From the NCBI GenBank assembly GCA_937885465.1, contig CAKZZM010000006.1, positions 27,742-91,741 of the forward strand: a stretch of 64,000 nucleotides of DNA. The letters run 5' to 3'. The notes beneath the pieces were generated by a model that saw nothing but the letters and a program-made list of their open reading frames with translations, ran no database searches and was not told the DNA's origin. This DNA is from an uncultured Bacteroidales bacterium (GTDB lineage Bacteria > Bacteroidota > Bacteroidia > Bacteroidales > Paludibacteraceae). The translations under genes and the position numbers were made by a program. This document shows positions 7,975 to 17,400 of this stretch, one piece after another. The stretch's first letter is position 1. Each line of letters starts with the position of its first letter.

Positions 7975-10900
7975 TTACTTCGAATATTGCTCTGCGTAAT
8001 TGGCGGGAGTAGTGCCGAATTCGTCCTTAAACGATTTAACGAAATAGGACTGACTTTCTATTCCCACTTCGTCCATCGCTTCTTTTACACTCAGTCCTCG
8101 CTCAACCATCATCTTGGCAGCGGTCTGCATACGATAAGATCGAATATATTCAATAGGTGCTTTGCCTGTTTCGTCCTTTACAAAGGAAAAGAACTTACGC
8201 CTCGACATTCCCATCTCTCTCGCTAACTCATCAATATCAACATGTCCGTCTGCAATCCTCTCCCCCACGAGCGACTGCAGTTTATCGAGCATCTGCTCCC
8301 GCTTCTGCTGCTTTGGGTCGGCATTTACGTTGATGCCGTATTGTGCAAGGTATTTTTCGGTTGTCAGTAACACCTCTTGCACAAGGTGGATATGTGAAGT
8401 ATCGACTAAAGACAGTAACCTCAGCAAGGGAGTTCGCAACTCGCGACTTATATCCGTGAAGAAACGCAACTTATCCCGGTTCGTCCTCTCTTCCTCCTTA
8501 GCTCGCACCTCAGCCTTATATAACTCATTTTTTAATCGGTATTGCCGATACACGGCAAGAGCGACGAACAGAATAATCAGTAAGGCAATAAAAACATAAA
8601 TAATTTTCGCCGTAAGACTTGCCCAAAAGGCCGGTTTTATTGTTATACCAAGCGAGGATATTTCTCCCCACACCCCATCGTTATTACACGCCTGCACTTC
8701 GAAGTTATAATGCCCCGCCGGCATCTGCATAAGACTGATTGTGCGGTGCATGGCATCCACCTCTTGCCATGCATCACGCGAGGAGAGTCGGAAGCGATAA
8801 CGATTTTTATCGGGGAGATAGAAATTGGTGCAGGAGAGAGTAATGGCAATATTATTCTCGCGGTAAGTAAGAGTTAACTCGCCATCATAAAAGCGTTCGG
8901 AGGAACCTCCGAGCTCACGCTCGGAGCAGGGGACGAAACACTCGGAGCAGGGGACGAAACGCTCGGAGGTGTTCCCTACTATTACAGAGTGGTCGTTTAT
9001 CTTAATATCCGAAAACAAGACAGAAGGCGCGATATTGTTATGCACCACACTCTGCGGCATTATTTCAGTCCATTCGCCTATACCGCCCATATATATTACA
9101 GTCTGCCCGCTACTATTGGTAGTCGAGCACGCGGATATCACCGTCTCAACGACGTTATCATTTTCGTCATAATGCAGCGGACTACCAAACGCTCGGAGGC
9201 GTTCTCCACCGCCAAACGTTCGGAGACGTTCTCCACTTGCGGACATCTGCTCGGTCAGGACAAAGATGCCCTTACTTGTCCCCAACCAGAGCCTATCACT
9301 ATCGGGAACGACTGCTCTTACCGCTACTTTTCCCAATTCATGCTCTAAGATAGGCGGAAGAAAACTATTTGTCGTTATGTCGTAACGGATGAGTCCGTGT
9401 GCATGAGTACTGAGCCATAATGATTGTCGCAGACTATCATACGCCATTTCGTAGATTTGCACGGGAGGGGAAGGTGTGGCAGAGAAGAGATATTGTCTCT
9501 CGCTGAGAGAGAAGCAGTGTATCGAGGTAGAGGTGGCGAGCCATAGTCTGTCGCCTGCACGTGTGATATGTAGCAGCCGAGAGGTGGTGTTAGTACCCAC
9601 GGGGTCGGGTATGTTATACGACACCTGCTCTCCCGTCACGAGGTCAAGTCGGGTCAGAATATTGCTCATATTTTGATATATCATCCATAATCCCGCGTTT
9701 TCATCGGGATAAAAGGCGTAAATCTGATTACTAATGAGAGGAGTGGTGAAAACACTAACATCGCCCGTATTAATATTGAGGCGATTAAGTCCGCCGAGAT
9801 AAGTAGCGATCCAGAGGTCATCGCCATAGCGGTATATAGCCTTGATATTGTCGGATGAGAGAGTAGCGTTACCCGCCTTCCCTGCACCTGACCAATTTTT
9901 GCTTGAATAATGTGCGACTATTCCGCTACCGGAATTATAACAGAATAGTCCGTCTCCCTCGGTTCCGTACCACAGGTTCTCACCATCGGCAAGCATACAA
10001 CTGATAGGCAGCGACAGAAAGCCGTAATCGACCTGCTTAGTTTTGCGGAAAGCATTGTGATAATGAGTTGAGGCGTAACATATTCCGCCTGCGTATGTAC
10101 CCACCCAGAGGTTATCATCTCTATCGAAGAAAGCAGTCTGCACGGAATTATTGATAAGCGATCCCTGAAGAGTGGTCTGCCGGTAATGGCGACAGTCGCC
10201 GCTATGCGGGTTATAGGCATATAGGCCGCGCATAGTGCTCACCCAAATAGTTCCCTGCTTATCGCGAGTCATACGCCGCGCCACAACAGACTCATCACCG
10301 ATCTCAGCCACTCTTTGCCACTCTCTATCTACTCTCGCAAACAGACCTCTGTGTGTAGTGAGGACATAAAGAAGAGAATCATAAACGCCAATCGAAGCTA
10401 TGCGGGCAGGTTTCAAGTCAAACGGCTCAACACTCACATCCCTTACCCCCGTTTCATCAAGTGAGAGGATATAGATACTATCGTTGGTGATAAGATAGGC
10501 TTCATTGATATCAGCTGCCGTGTAGAACTGTCCTAATAGCGCCCTGCCACCGATAGTGAGCGGCGTAAGTGTTTCGTCAGCGGGGTCGAAGATAACGGGC
10601 GCATTATTAGTGAGCCACACTCTGCCTCGGTTGTCCTCATATACATAACGATACGAGCCGTCGCCAACCTTTTCGAAACTATCCTTTTCCGGGTGGTATA
10701 GAAATAGTCCGCAGGAAGAACTGACATACAGATTACCCGATCGGGTATATACTATGCTATAATACGAATACCGCCAATCTTCTCGATGCGTTATCTTATC
10801 ATTATAAGAGCGAAACTGATATCCGTCGAAGCGCAATATATCATCACCCGTCAGGCACCATATATACCCCTGTTCGTCTTGCGCAAACCCGCTTATTGAA

Positions 10901-11088
10901 TTATAACCGATTCCACCCATTGACGGCAGAGAGTAGAAATACAGACTATCCTGCACTGCCTGCTCTGCAAACGTATATCCTAACCCCACGGAAATAACTA
11001 TAAGAGCCGACAAAAACCGCCGACATTTAGCATTGTCAACAGCATTTATTAACTTACATATAATTATACAAAGAGGGTGCTTCACCAT
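7975..11088 (-). CDS. Membrane-bound PUL regulator: propeller/Y_Y_Y sensor fused to AraC-type HTH, phosphorelay domains missing
   Basis: 1037 residues. Signal or anchor segment about 20-42, periplasmic two-component-regulator propeller repeats (for example GEIW/GTIWVSTMRGLYAYNP, NLWVGTYAGGICY, NLWYGTEGDGLF), a Y_Y_Y domain (about 739-822), one transmembrane helix (about 825-848), a short remnant of the dimerisation helix (FFTDISRELRTPLL near 872-885), and an AraC HTH (about 944-1035). Classical hybrid two-component PUL regulators are about 1300-1400 residues with HATPase and receiver domains; both are absent and the phospho-acceptor His of the H-E-L-R-T-P box is Arg. It should therefore act as a one-component, membrane-tethered activator. 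Last gene of PUL unit A. Two in-frame repeat insertions lie in the region before Y_Y_Y. Confidence 0.88.
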   Translation of the reverse strand: MVKHPLCIIICKLINAVDNAKCRRFLSALIVISVGLGYTFAEQAVQDSLYFYSLPSMGGIGYNSISGFAQDEQGYIWCLTGDDILRFDGYQFRSYNDKITHREDWRYSYYSIVYTRSGNLYVSSSCGLFLYHPEKDSFEKVGDGSYRYVYEDNRGRVWLTNNAPVIFDPADETLTPLTIGGRALLGQFYTAADINEAYLITNDSIYILSLDETGVRDVSVEPFDLKPARIASIGVYDSLLYVLTTHRGLFARVDREWQRVAEIGDESVVARRMTRDKQGTIWVSTMRGLYAYNPHSGDCRHYRQTTLQGSLINNSVQTAFFDRDDNLWVGTYAGGICYASTHYHNAFRKTKQVDYGFLSLPISCMLADGENLWYGTEGDGLFCYNSGSGIVAHYSSKNWSGAGKAGNATLSSDNIKAIYRYGDDLWIATYLGGLNRLNINTGDVSVFTTPLISNQIYAFYPDENAGLWMIYQNMSNILTRLDLVTGEQVSYNIPDPVGTNTTSRLLHITRAGDRLWLATSTSIHCFSLSERQYLFSATPSPPVQIYEMAYDSLRQSLWLSTHAHGLIRYDITTNSFLPPILEHELGKVAVRAVVPDSDRLWLGTSKGIFVLTEQMSASGERLRTFGGGERLRAFGSPLHYDENDNVVETVISACSTTNSSGQTVIYMGGIGEWTEIMPQSVVHNNIAPSVLFSDIKINDHSVIVGNTSERFVPCSECFVPCSERELGGSSERFYDGELTLTYRENNIAITLSCTNFYLPDKNRYRFRLSSRDAWQEVDAMHRTISLMQMPAGHYNFEVQACNNDGVWGEISSLGITIKPAFWASLTAKIIYVFIALLIILFVALAVYRQYRLKNELYKAEVRAKEEERTNRDKLRFFTDISRELRTPLLRLLSLVDTSHIHLVQEVLLTTEKYLAQYGINVNADPKQQKREQMLDKLQSLVGERIADGHVDIDELAREMGMSRRKFFSFVKDETGKAPIEYIRSYRMQTAAKMMVERGLSVKEAMDEVGIESQSYFVKSFKDEFGTTPANYAEQYSK
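8891..8977. repeat. Repeat insertion in frame inside the regulator gene (21-bp tandem)
   Basis: Family A-like CTCGGAG units with a 21-bp (7-codon) tandem: CTCGGAGCAGGGGACGAAAC at 8920 and 8941. Encoded residues read SERFVPCSECFVPCSERE. Related CGTTCGGAG units are otherwise mostly intergenic in this window. Confidence 0.7.
9185..9236. repeat. Repeat insertion in frame inside the regulator gene (27-bp tandem)
   Basis: Two family A units 27 bp apart (9185 and 9212): CCAAACGCTCGGAGGCGTTC and CCAAACGTTCGGAGACGTTC. The encoded residues are GERLRTFGGGERLRAFGS. The 9-codon period keeps the frame open. Confidence 0.78.
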
Positions 11089-11129
11089 TTTGCCGGATTA
11101 TGTGTTCTTATTTGTATTTTTCCGCGCCG

Positions 11130-12305
11130 TTATTTAAGGGACTTCAGTATTTCCTGTGCGGCAAAGACCATTGCGGCGGGACCATAAACCTCAGTCATGT
11201 CGGGTGTTATATTTTCGGGTTTTTCCCCTACAGCCTGCACCGACCCGAGCATACCATCAGCATGCACCTGACAGACTATCGCCTGCCATGCTTTAACGGC
11301 GTGAGGCATATAGGTGTCCTTGTCGAGTATATTATTATTCATCCCCCACCACAAGGCGTAGCAGAAGAAGGCGGTGCTGCTCATCTCGGGTGCAGGGTAA
11401 CTCTGCGGGTCGAGCATACTGACATACCAGTGTCCTTCGGGCGACTGCCGTGACACTATCTCCCCCATCATATCCTTGAAAAGACTGACGTACCACTCCC
11501 TGCCCTCAAAATCGGCAGGCAAGTACGGTATCAATTTAGCAAGGCCCGCCACAACCCATCCGTTACCTCTACCCCAAAAGACGGGCTTACCGTTAGTTTC
11601 AAGTTTGTCGAAGTAGTTGCTATCTCGAAAAAAAAGTTTATACTCAGGCGAGTAGAGGTAATCGGCAGTAGCATGGTATTCGTTGTCCATAAAAGAGAGG
11701 AGTTCCGGGTTGTTGCACAGTTGCGCATATCGTGCGAAGACCTGCGGTGCCATATATAAAGCGTCACACCACGACCAACGCTGCTTGTAATAATAAGTAG
11801 GGTCGCTATCATCCGACTTGAGAGAGCATTGGGAGGGGTGGTTCTTCACAAACTCTAACCTCGCTATCGTTTGATGCAGCACTCTCTCGTCACCATCCTG
11901 CTCAAACAGGTCGGCATAGAGCATTCCTACAATCATATTATCAGCGTGATAGACATGCACGCCCATTGGCAGACGATAGTCGTTACGACGAGCAATATTT
12001 CTCACCCACGCCGCTGCGGCGGTATCACCACGCATCAGAGACCACTCACATACTGCCGTCAGGAAGATAGCATTCTCCCAACTCACATCGTGCGATGATT
12101 TCCACTTGCGTTTCTCATTCATACGGGGATAGGCATCCCGCTGCCACCTCACTGCGGCATCTGTAACTTGCATTACCGCATTTTCTTCGATTTCATCGGA
12201 AAAACAAGTTGCAACATCAGCGCATTGTGAATCCGAATGTTTTGCACAACCGGATAGCACGACAACTACCGACAAAGCGGCTAATAAAAATATTTCTTTT
12301 TTCAT
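11130..12305 (-). CDS. GH105 unsaturated uronyl hydrolase lipoprotein
   Basis: 391 residues from the ATG at 12305-12303, chosen because it directly precedes a lipoprotein signal (MKKEIFLLAALSVVVVLSGC) and lies 2 nt after the upstream stop; an upstream in-frame extension is not needed. It removes the 4,5-unsaturated uronic acid left by lyases. Family signs: DVSWENAIFLTAVCEWS, VYHADNMIVG (first Asp region), RWSWCDALYMAPQV (second Asp region), FWGRGNGWVVAGLAKLIPYL, and EMSSTAFFCYALWWG. The RGNGW block favours GH105 over GH88. In unit A of the PUL, functionally paired with the PL8 lyase of unit B. Confidence 0.88.
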   Translation of the reverse strand: MKKEIFLLAALSVVVVLSGCAKHSDSQCADVATCFSDEIEENAVMQVTDAAVRWQRDAYPRMNEKRKWKSSHDVSWENAIFLTAVCEWSLMRGDTAAAAWVRNIARRNDYRLPMGVHVYHADNMIVGMLYADLFEQDGDERVLHQTIARLEFVKNHPSQCSLKSDDSDPTYYYKQRWSWCDALYMAPQVFARYAQLCNNPELLSFMDNEYHATADYLYSPEYKLFFRDSNYFDKLETNGKPVFWGRGNGWVVAGLAKLIPYLPADFEGREWYVSLFKDMMGEIVSRQSPEGHWYVSMLDPQSYPAPEMSSTAFFCYALWWGMNNNILDKDTYMPHAVKAWQAIVCQVHADGMLGSVQAVGEKPENITPDMTEVYGPAAMVFAAQEILKSLK

Positions 12306-12307
12306 TT

Positions 12308-12928
12308 TTAATTCATAAAGGTGAATCGCTTTCCCATTACATGTATCACGCCGTTGGTACATTCGAGGTTAGAAGTAGTGCAACTGACTTGATTGATTTT
12401 GCCGTTGTCATTCGTCCACCCCGCCCGCAGGCTATTGAGGTTTTGGGAAGTGGTGGCAGCCACGATGGTCTTGTAGATACGCATCGTGACATTAGGGTCG
12501 AGGGTCTGCACGAAGATAGGGGCGGAGATATCAGAACTGAGATACTTACCCGGCACTATACTGCGCTTGAGGTAGTTTTGGAGCGTCAGAACCGGCACCT
12601 CGTTTATTGACGAATAATGATAGGATGACAAGAACTCATCCCACACCGCATCTTTAATAATGAAGAAGGTAAAGATTGAATCGTGATAATATTCTTCCAT
12701 ACCTGCGCGGTTGATGGCCTGATACATAAGTGCGAAATCGTTGGTACTGCGCTGCTGAATAAACTCATACGCATCGCATGTCAATGCGTGAAAATCTTCG
12801 CCGCTCTCGTTCTGAAAACTATATGCATAACTCAGTCCGAACAAGTTGCAAGATGAGAGAACAAATATCATGGGACTAAGTACTAAGGGACTAAGTACTA
12901 ACAAAATATGATTTTTAATTGCTTTCAT
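12308..12928 (-). CDS. Fasciclin (FAS1)-domain lipoprotein of the PUL
   Basis: 206 residues if started at 12928 (MKAIKNH), the most plausible start before the hydrophobic segment and the lipobox-like LSSC. The body holds one divergent FAS1 domain: F-T-FFI-KDAVWDEF, L-NYLKRSIVPG, and a terminal NLECTNGVIHVMGKRF, which is the typical FAS1 end. Such proteins occur as surface lipoproteins beside SusCD pairs, possibly glycan binding. The signal peptide (LVLSPLVLSPMIF) is encoded by a dispersed repeat. Between SusD and GH105 in unit A. Confidence 0.75.
   Translation of the reverse strand: MKAIKNHILLVLSPLVLSPMIFVLSSCNLFGLSYAYSFQNESGEDFHALTCDAYEFIQQRSTNDFALMYQAINRAGMEEYYHDSIFTFFIIKDAVWDEFLSSYHYSSINEVPVLTLQNYLKRSIVPGKYLSSDISAPIFVQTLDPNVTMRIYKTIVAATTSQNLNSLRAGWTNDNGKINQVSCTTSNLECTNGVIHVMGKRFTFMN
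12872..12900. repeat. GGGACTAAGTACTAAGGGAC repeat forming a signal peptide core
   Basis: Tandem GGGACTAAGTACTAA at 12872 and 12886 (about 14-bp period). On the minus strand it encodes LVLSPLVLSP, the hydrophobic core of the FAS1 lipoprotein signal peptide. Related to family F. Confidence 0.65.
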
Positions 12929-12970
12929 ATTGATTATATTTTTAGTGGTATAGAACATTAATAAGCTATT

Positions 12971-14473
12971 TCAGTAACTCCCCGTTTGTTTAAGGTTTTC
13001 ATTTTCGTTGAGTATATCTTGTGAGACGGGCCAGTAGTATTGCCACTCTTCTTCGAAGAGTCGGTAACGGTCTTGTCCGCCATATTTGGCTATATAGCCC
13101 GTGAAATAGGCATTCATCACTTTCTCAACGCGGTCAGTTCGCCGGAGGTCGAACCATCGTCTGCCTTCGGCATATAGTTCGAACTGCCTCTCCTGCCATA
13201 TATCCTCTTCTAATTTTTCACTGTCGCCGGCGTAGTACGCTGCATCTTTATCGGGCAGCCCGGCACGCCTGCGCACCTTATTCATTTCCTCAATTGCCTC
13301 GTCCGTTCTTCCAAGGCGATTGAGTGCTTCGGCACGAAGAAGGATAATATCGGCAAGACGGTAGATGGGTATATAACACTCCTGATACTCAGTCTGCGGC
13401 TTGTGCTCGCCGGGCGACCATTTCCAACATTGGGAGCTGTTGGGTAACGACATAACATGCTTAGTGTTGAACTCGCGATACTTAGCAGAGTCGATAGTGG
13501 CAACGCGCCTCAAATCTCTTGCATTAAACTCCTTCTCCCACGCGAACCACTTCTGATATAACTCGAAAGTGGGCACAAACGGGTTAGAACTATTAGCAAG
13601 GGTAGCCGTTATATTATTTTCTCCGTCGGTAGAGTAGTTCCATTTGAGAGTCCATATATTATCTGCCGTTGTAGCATCGCGGCAGACATCAGCGAAATTG
13701 ACGCCATCGAGAGTATGTTTACCAAGAGCATACAATTTGTCGGAAAAAAGCACCGCCTTCTCATAGTCTTTTTCCCACATTGCCACATCCGTAGTCAGGG
13801 CATATAGTGCAGCAGGGGAATAGATAAACTTCTCATCCACTATCACATTGACTAAAGTATCCGCCGCAGCGAGGTCGCTCACTACGAGAGCAAAGATATC
13901 CTCCTTGGGAGATTTAAGCGGTTTTTCCACATCCGATCGGCGCAAAGTAGGTTGCGTTACAAGCGGCACATCACCCCATATACGATAGAGATTGAAATAG
14001 GCGAAAGCACGGAGGAAATAAGCCTCACTTAAAAGGTGATTACGCGTTGCCTCGTCCATCTTATCGGTCATCGTAGGAATGAAATAGATGGCATAATTGG
14101 CGACACTGATCAGTTTGTACCAATGATTCCAATTGCAAGCCCCGAGGTTTGAGGTCAGTTTATTCAGACTGACATTCTGCACGGGCGAACTACCCGTAAC
14201 ATTACCGAGGAAATTATCGCTGCGTGCCTCAGTCCAATAGAGGAATCCCGTCTTATAAGCATTTTTAATATGGGCATAACCGGCATTCAGTTCGGCACGC
14301 ACGTCATTTTCCGATTTCCAGAAAGTGCTCGTGGTTATATCCGCAAGCGGCTCTACCGTCAGAAACTCATTCAGGCAAGAAGTGAAGATAAGTATCAAGG
14401 GACAAAGTACCAAGGGACGACGTACCAACTGACCAAGCAGAGTAAGGATGTGAGACTTTGTTACAGTTTTCAT
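12971..14473 (-). CDS. SusD/RagB-family surface glycan-binding lipoprotein
   Basis: 500 residues, usual size for the family. Lipoprotein signal ending LIFTSC, then LNEFLTVEPLADITTSTFWKSENDV, a classical SusD opening. TPR-like helices carry EAYFLRAFAYFNLYRIWGDVPL, and the C-terminal RagB/SusD half has ADIILLRAEALNRLGRTDEAIEEMNKVRRRAGLP and RQFELYAEGRRWFDLRR. It caps the SusC barrel (next gene upstream, 16 nt away) and captures oligosaccharides at the outer membrane. The signal peptide core is repeat-derived. Confidence 0.95.
   Translation of the reverse strand: MKTVTKSHILTLLGQLVRRPLVLCPLILIFTSCLNEFLTVEPLADITTSTFWKSENDVRAELNAGYAHIKNAYKTGFLYWTEARSDNFLGNVTGSSPVQNVSLNKLTSNLGACNWNHWYKLISVANYAIYFIPTMTDKMDEATRNHLLSEAYFLRAFAYFNLYRIWGDVPLVTQPTLRRSDVEKPLKSPKEDIFALVVSDLAAADTLVNVIVDEKFIYSPAALYALTTDVAMWEKDYEKAVLFSDKLYALGKHTLDGVNFADVCRDATTADNIWTLKWNYSTDGENNITATLANSSNPFVPTFELYQKWFAWEKEFNARDLRRVATIDSAKYREFNTKHVMSLPNSSQCWKWSPGEHKPQTEYQECYIPIYRLADIILLRAEALNRLGRTDEAIEEMNKVRRRAGLPDKDAAYYAGDSEKLEEDIWQERQFELYAEGRRWFDLRRTDRVEKVMNAYFTGYIAKYGGQDRYRLFEEEWQYYWPVSQDILNENENLKQTGSY
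14392..14437. repeat. Family F repeat forming the SusD signal peptide core
   Basis: Units TATCAAGGGACAAAGTACC, AAGGGACGACGTACC and AACTGACCAAG. Minus-strand translation gives LGQLVRRPLVLCPLIL, the hydrophobic part of the SusD signal peptide. Confidence 0.65.
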
Positions 14474-14489
14474 TTTGGTCCTTATGTTT

Positions 14490-17400
14490 TTAGAAAGTTA
14501 AGTTCATACCGCAGAGGACAGATTTTGCACGCGGGTAGGAGTTGTTATCATAGCCTATGGCGAAGCCGGAGGATGTTATCTCGGGGTCAAAACCGTCGTA
14601 GTTGGTCCAAGTGAAGAAGTTTTGCATCATAACGGAGAATGTCCAGTCCTGAATATGCATCGGCGTAAGCCATTTTTTCGGTAGGGAATATGCTATCTTG
14701 AGATTTTTTAGGCGAATATAACTGCCGTCCTGAATCCACAGGTCGCTATTAAGACGCGTGTTCTGCACGATAGCGCGAGAGGTGCTCGGTATAGGATACT
14801 TGGCTATATCGCCAGCGGCGAGCCACGACTGCGCCAGATAAACGGGACTCGCCTGCGTCAGCGTACCATAGATATGCGCATTGCGGTTTGCCTCATACAC
14901 ATTGATAACATCTCCGCCGAAAGAGAAGTTGAAGAAAGCGGAGAAGCTGAGTCCTTTCCAGCGGAATTCAGTATTAAAACCTCCGGTAAAATCGGGCTGT
15001 CCACAACCAATCACCTGTCGGTCTTCGTCATTGATAACGCCATCGTGATTAAGATCATCCCACATCACATCGCCGCCTTTGAACAGTTCACCTTTCTCTG
15101 TGCCGTAATGCAGCTGACGGACTTCACCCGTATAAGTGCTGCCGTTCAACTGATACTCCACAAAGCGGTCCTTTTCATCGAAGATAGGGGTCAGTTGCTG
15201 CCAGTTGCCCGCTTCATCAACATAGAAAGCATTGGACTGATCGTACTGAAAGATCTGCACCGACTTATACCCAAACATTGTGCCGAGAGTATAGTCGTTA
15301 TCTATGATATAAAGACTATTTTGAATAGTGCGATTCTCTTCGGGAATATTGTAAAGTTTATTGCGGTTGAAAGCGAAGTTGATGCTTGCCGTCCAGTCGA
15401 AATCGCGCATTTTAATAATATGTCCGCTGATAGTGAATTCCAAGCCCTTATTTGATATATTACCGATATTGGTGTAAGAAGACACGAATCCGCTTGTTCC
15501 CGGCAGTTTCATAGAGAAAAGCACATCACGAGTATCTTTCATATAGAGGTCCATAACTATACTGAATCGGTTATTAAACATACTCCAGTCCACGCCCAAG
15601 TTATGCTGCATCGTTGTTTCCCAGCCGAGACGGTCGTTCTCGAGTTGAGTGGGATAAATTCCTATATAGTCGGCGTAGGCAATAGTAGAATAGCGAGAGA
15701 GAGCGGCGTAATCGGAAGCCGTCTGATTACCGGTCATACCGAAACTATAGCGCAACTTGAAATCGGTAAGAACGGGCTGCGCCCACTGCATCCATTTTTC
15801 GTCCGACAATCGCCAGCCGACACTGGCAGAGGGGAAAGCCCCCCACTTAAGCCCCGTTCCGAAACGACTGCTGCCATCGCCGCGGATATTGGCATTAAGA
15901 AGATATCTACCTTTATACGAATAACTGACGCGACCGAAAAACGATGCCATACGGTTCTCGGTCTGATAATGGAAAGTGCTGTTCGTATTAACCTCCTGAA
16001 AGGCATAACTCGTAGTTATTGCCTCTGATATATTATGATTGACAGCGAGGTTGACATATTCGCTTTTATACCCTTGCAGACTAAAGCCCGCCATGGCAGA
16101 GAAAGAATGTCCGCCGTTGAAGGAGTGAGAATAGGTTATCACATCCTCGTGCGTCCAGCGAAGCGTAGTGGTGTTGCGATTTGACGATGCAGTAATCTGA
16201 TTCTTATTAAGAATAGCAGGCTCAAAATAGCGATAATTATTCTGATTGAAAGTGCCGGAAATCGACGATTTGATCGATAAATCTTTAATCGGTTTTATCT
16301 CGATGAACTCATTGAAATTGGCCTCGTAGTACTTGTTATTGTTCACGCAAATCTCTGACCACGCGAGCGGGTTATTGCGGCTCGCAATAACGGGAGCGTA
16401 GGTGCCGTCGGGGAACACAAGCGCCATATTAGCGGGACGCTCAAGTATCCTTTGCCGTGCTCCGCCCGGGGTCTTTCTGTTTCCTCCCAAGCCTAACGAG
16501 ATACGGCTGCCGATAGTAACATACTTATTCGGCTTATAGTCAACATTAAGTCGATAAGTGCCGCGCCTATTCCAAGTGTTGAGAGCTATACCATCGTCAT
16601 GCATATAACTGAGCGAGGTGAAGTAATTAATCTTATCGGTCTTGCCGGCAAGACTCACATCCGCCTGATGGGTAAGCCCGGTACGGAAGAGGATATCCTG
16701 ATAGTAGTTATCGTCAGCAAAAGAAGGGTTGAGAGAGTCGTTGACATAGACGGAGTTACCGCTTGAGCCTTGCAGGTAACTTCGCAGTATATCAAAGTCG
16801 ATACACTGCCGCCTATTCATCTGCGGGAGGGTACGCGAGAGGTTGGATATCTTAAGCGAGTAGCCCACATTGAGCACGGGTTTGCTACTCATTCCCTGTT
16901 TTGTGGAGATGATTATAACACCATTTGCCGATTTAGAGCCATAGATGGCGGCACTCGCCGCATCTTTCAGCACCTCGATGGAAGCAATATCGGCAGGGGA
17001 TATATTATCGATATTATCCACCTCTGCGCCGTCAACGATAAAGAGAGGCGTTGAGCCTTCGGCAGAGAGGGTGGAAGCACCGCGAATACGGTAGTTGCTC
17101 TCAGAACCCGGCTCAGATGCCGTTACTATCTCCAAACCCGACACCTTGCCCTGCAAGGCTGTAGCTATATTCATCGGCTTGTTCTCCAACAGATTCTTCT
17201 CTGCTATAGAAGTGATAGAGCCTGTTACATCTCTCTTCTTCATAGTTCCGTAACCCACTACGACCACTTCCTCTAACTGCTTACTGTCCTCTTCTAACAT
17301 AACCCGCAGGGGTTTAGTGCTCTTCACCTGTATAGTCTGCGTGAGATATCCCATATAAGAGATGATAATACTACTGCCCTTACCGACCTCCAAAGAGAAG

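Noticed and set aside
14874..15455. 193-codon plus-strand ORF
   Set aside because: Shadow of SusC; low-complexity Ile-rich translation without family features.
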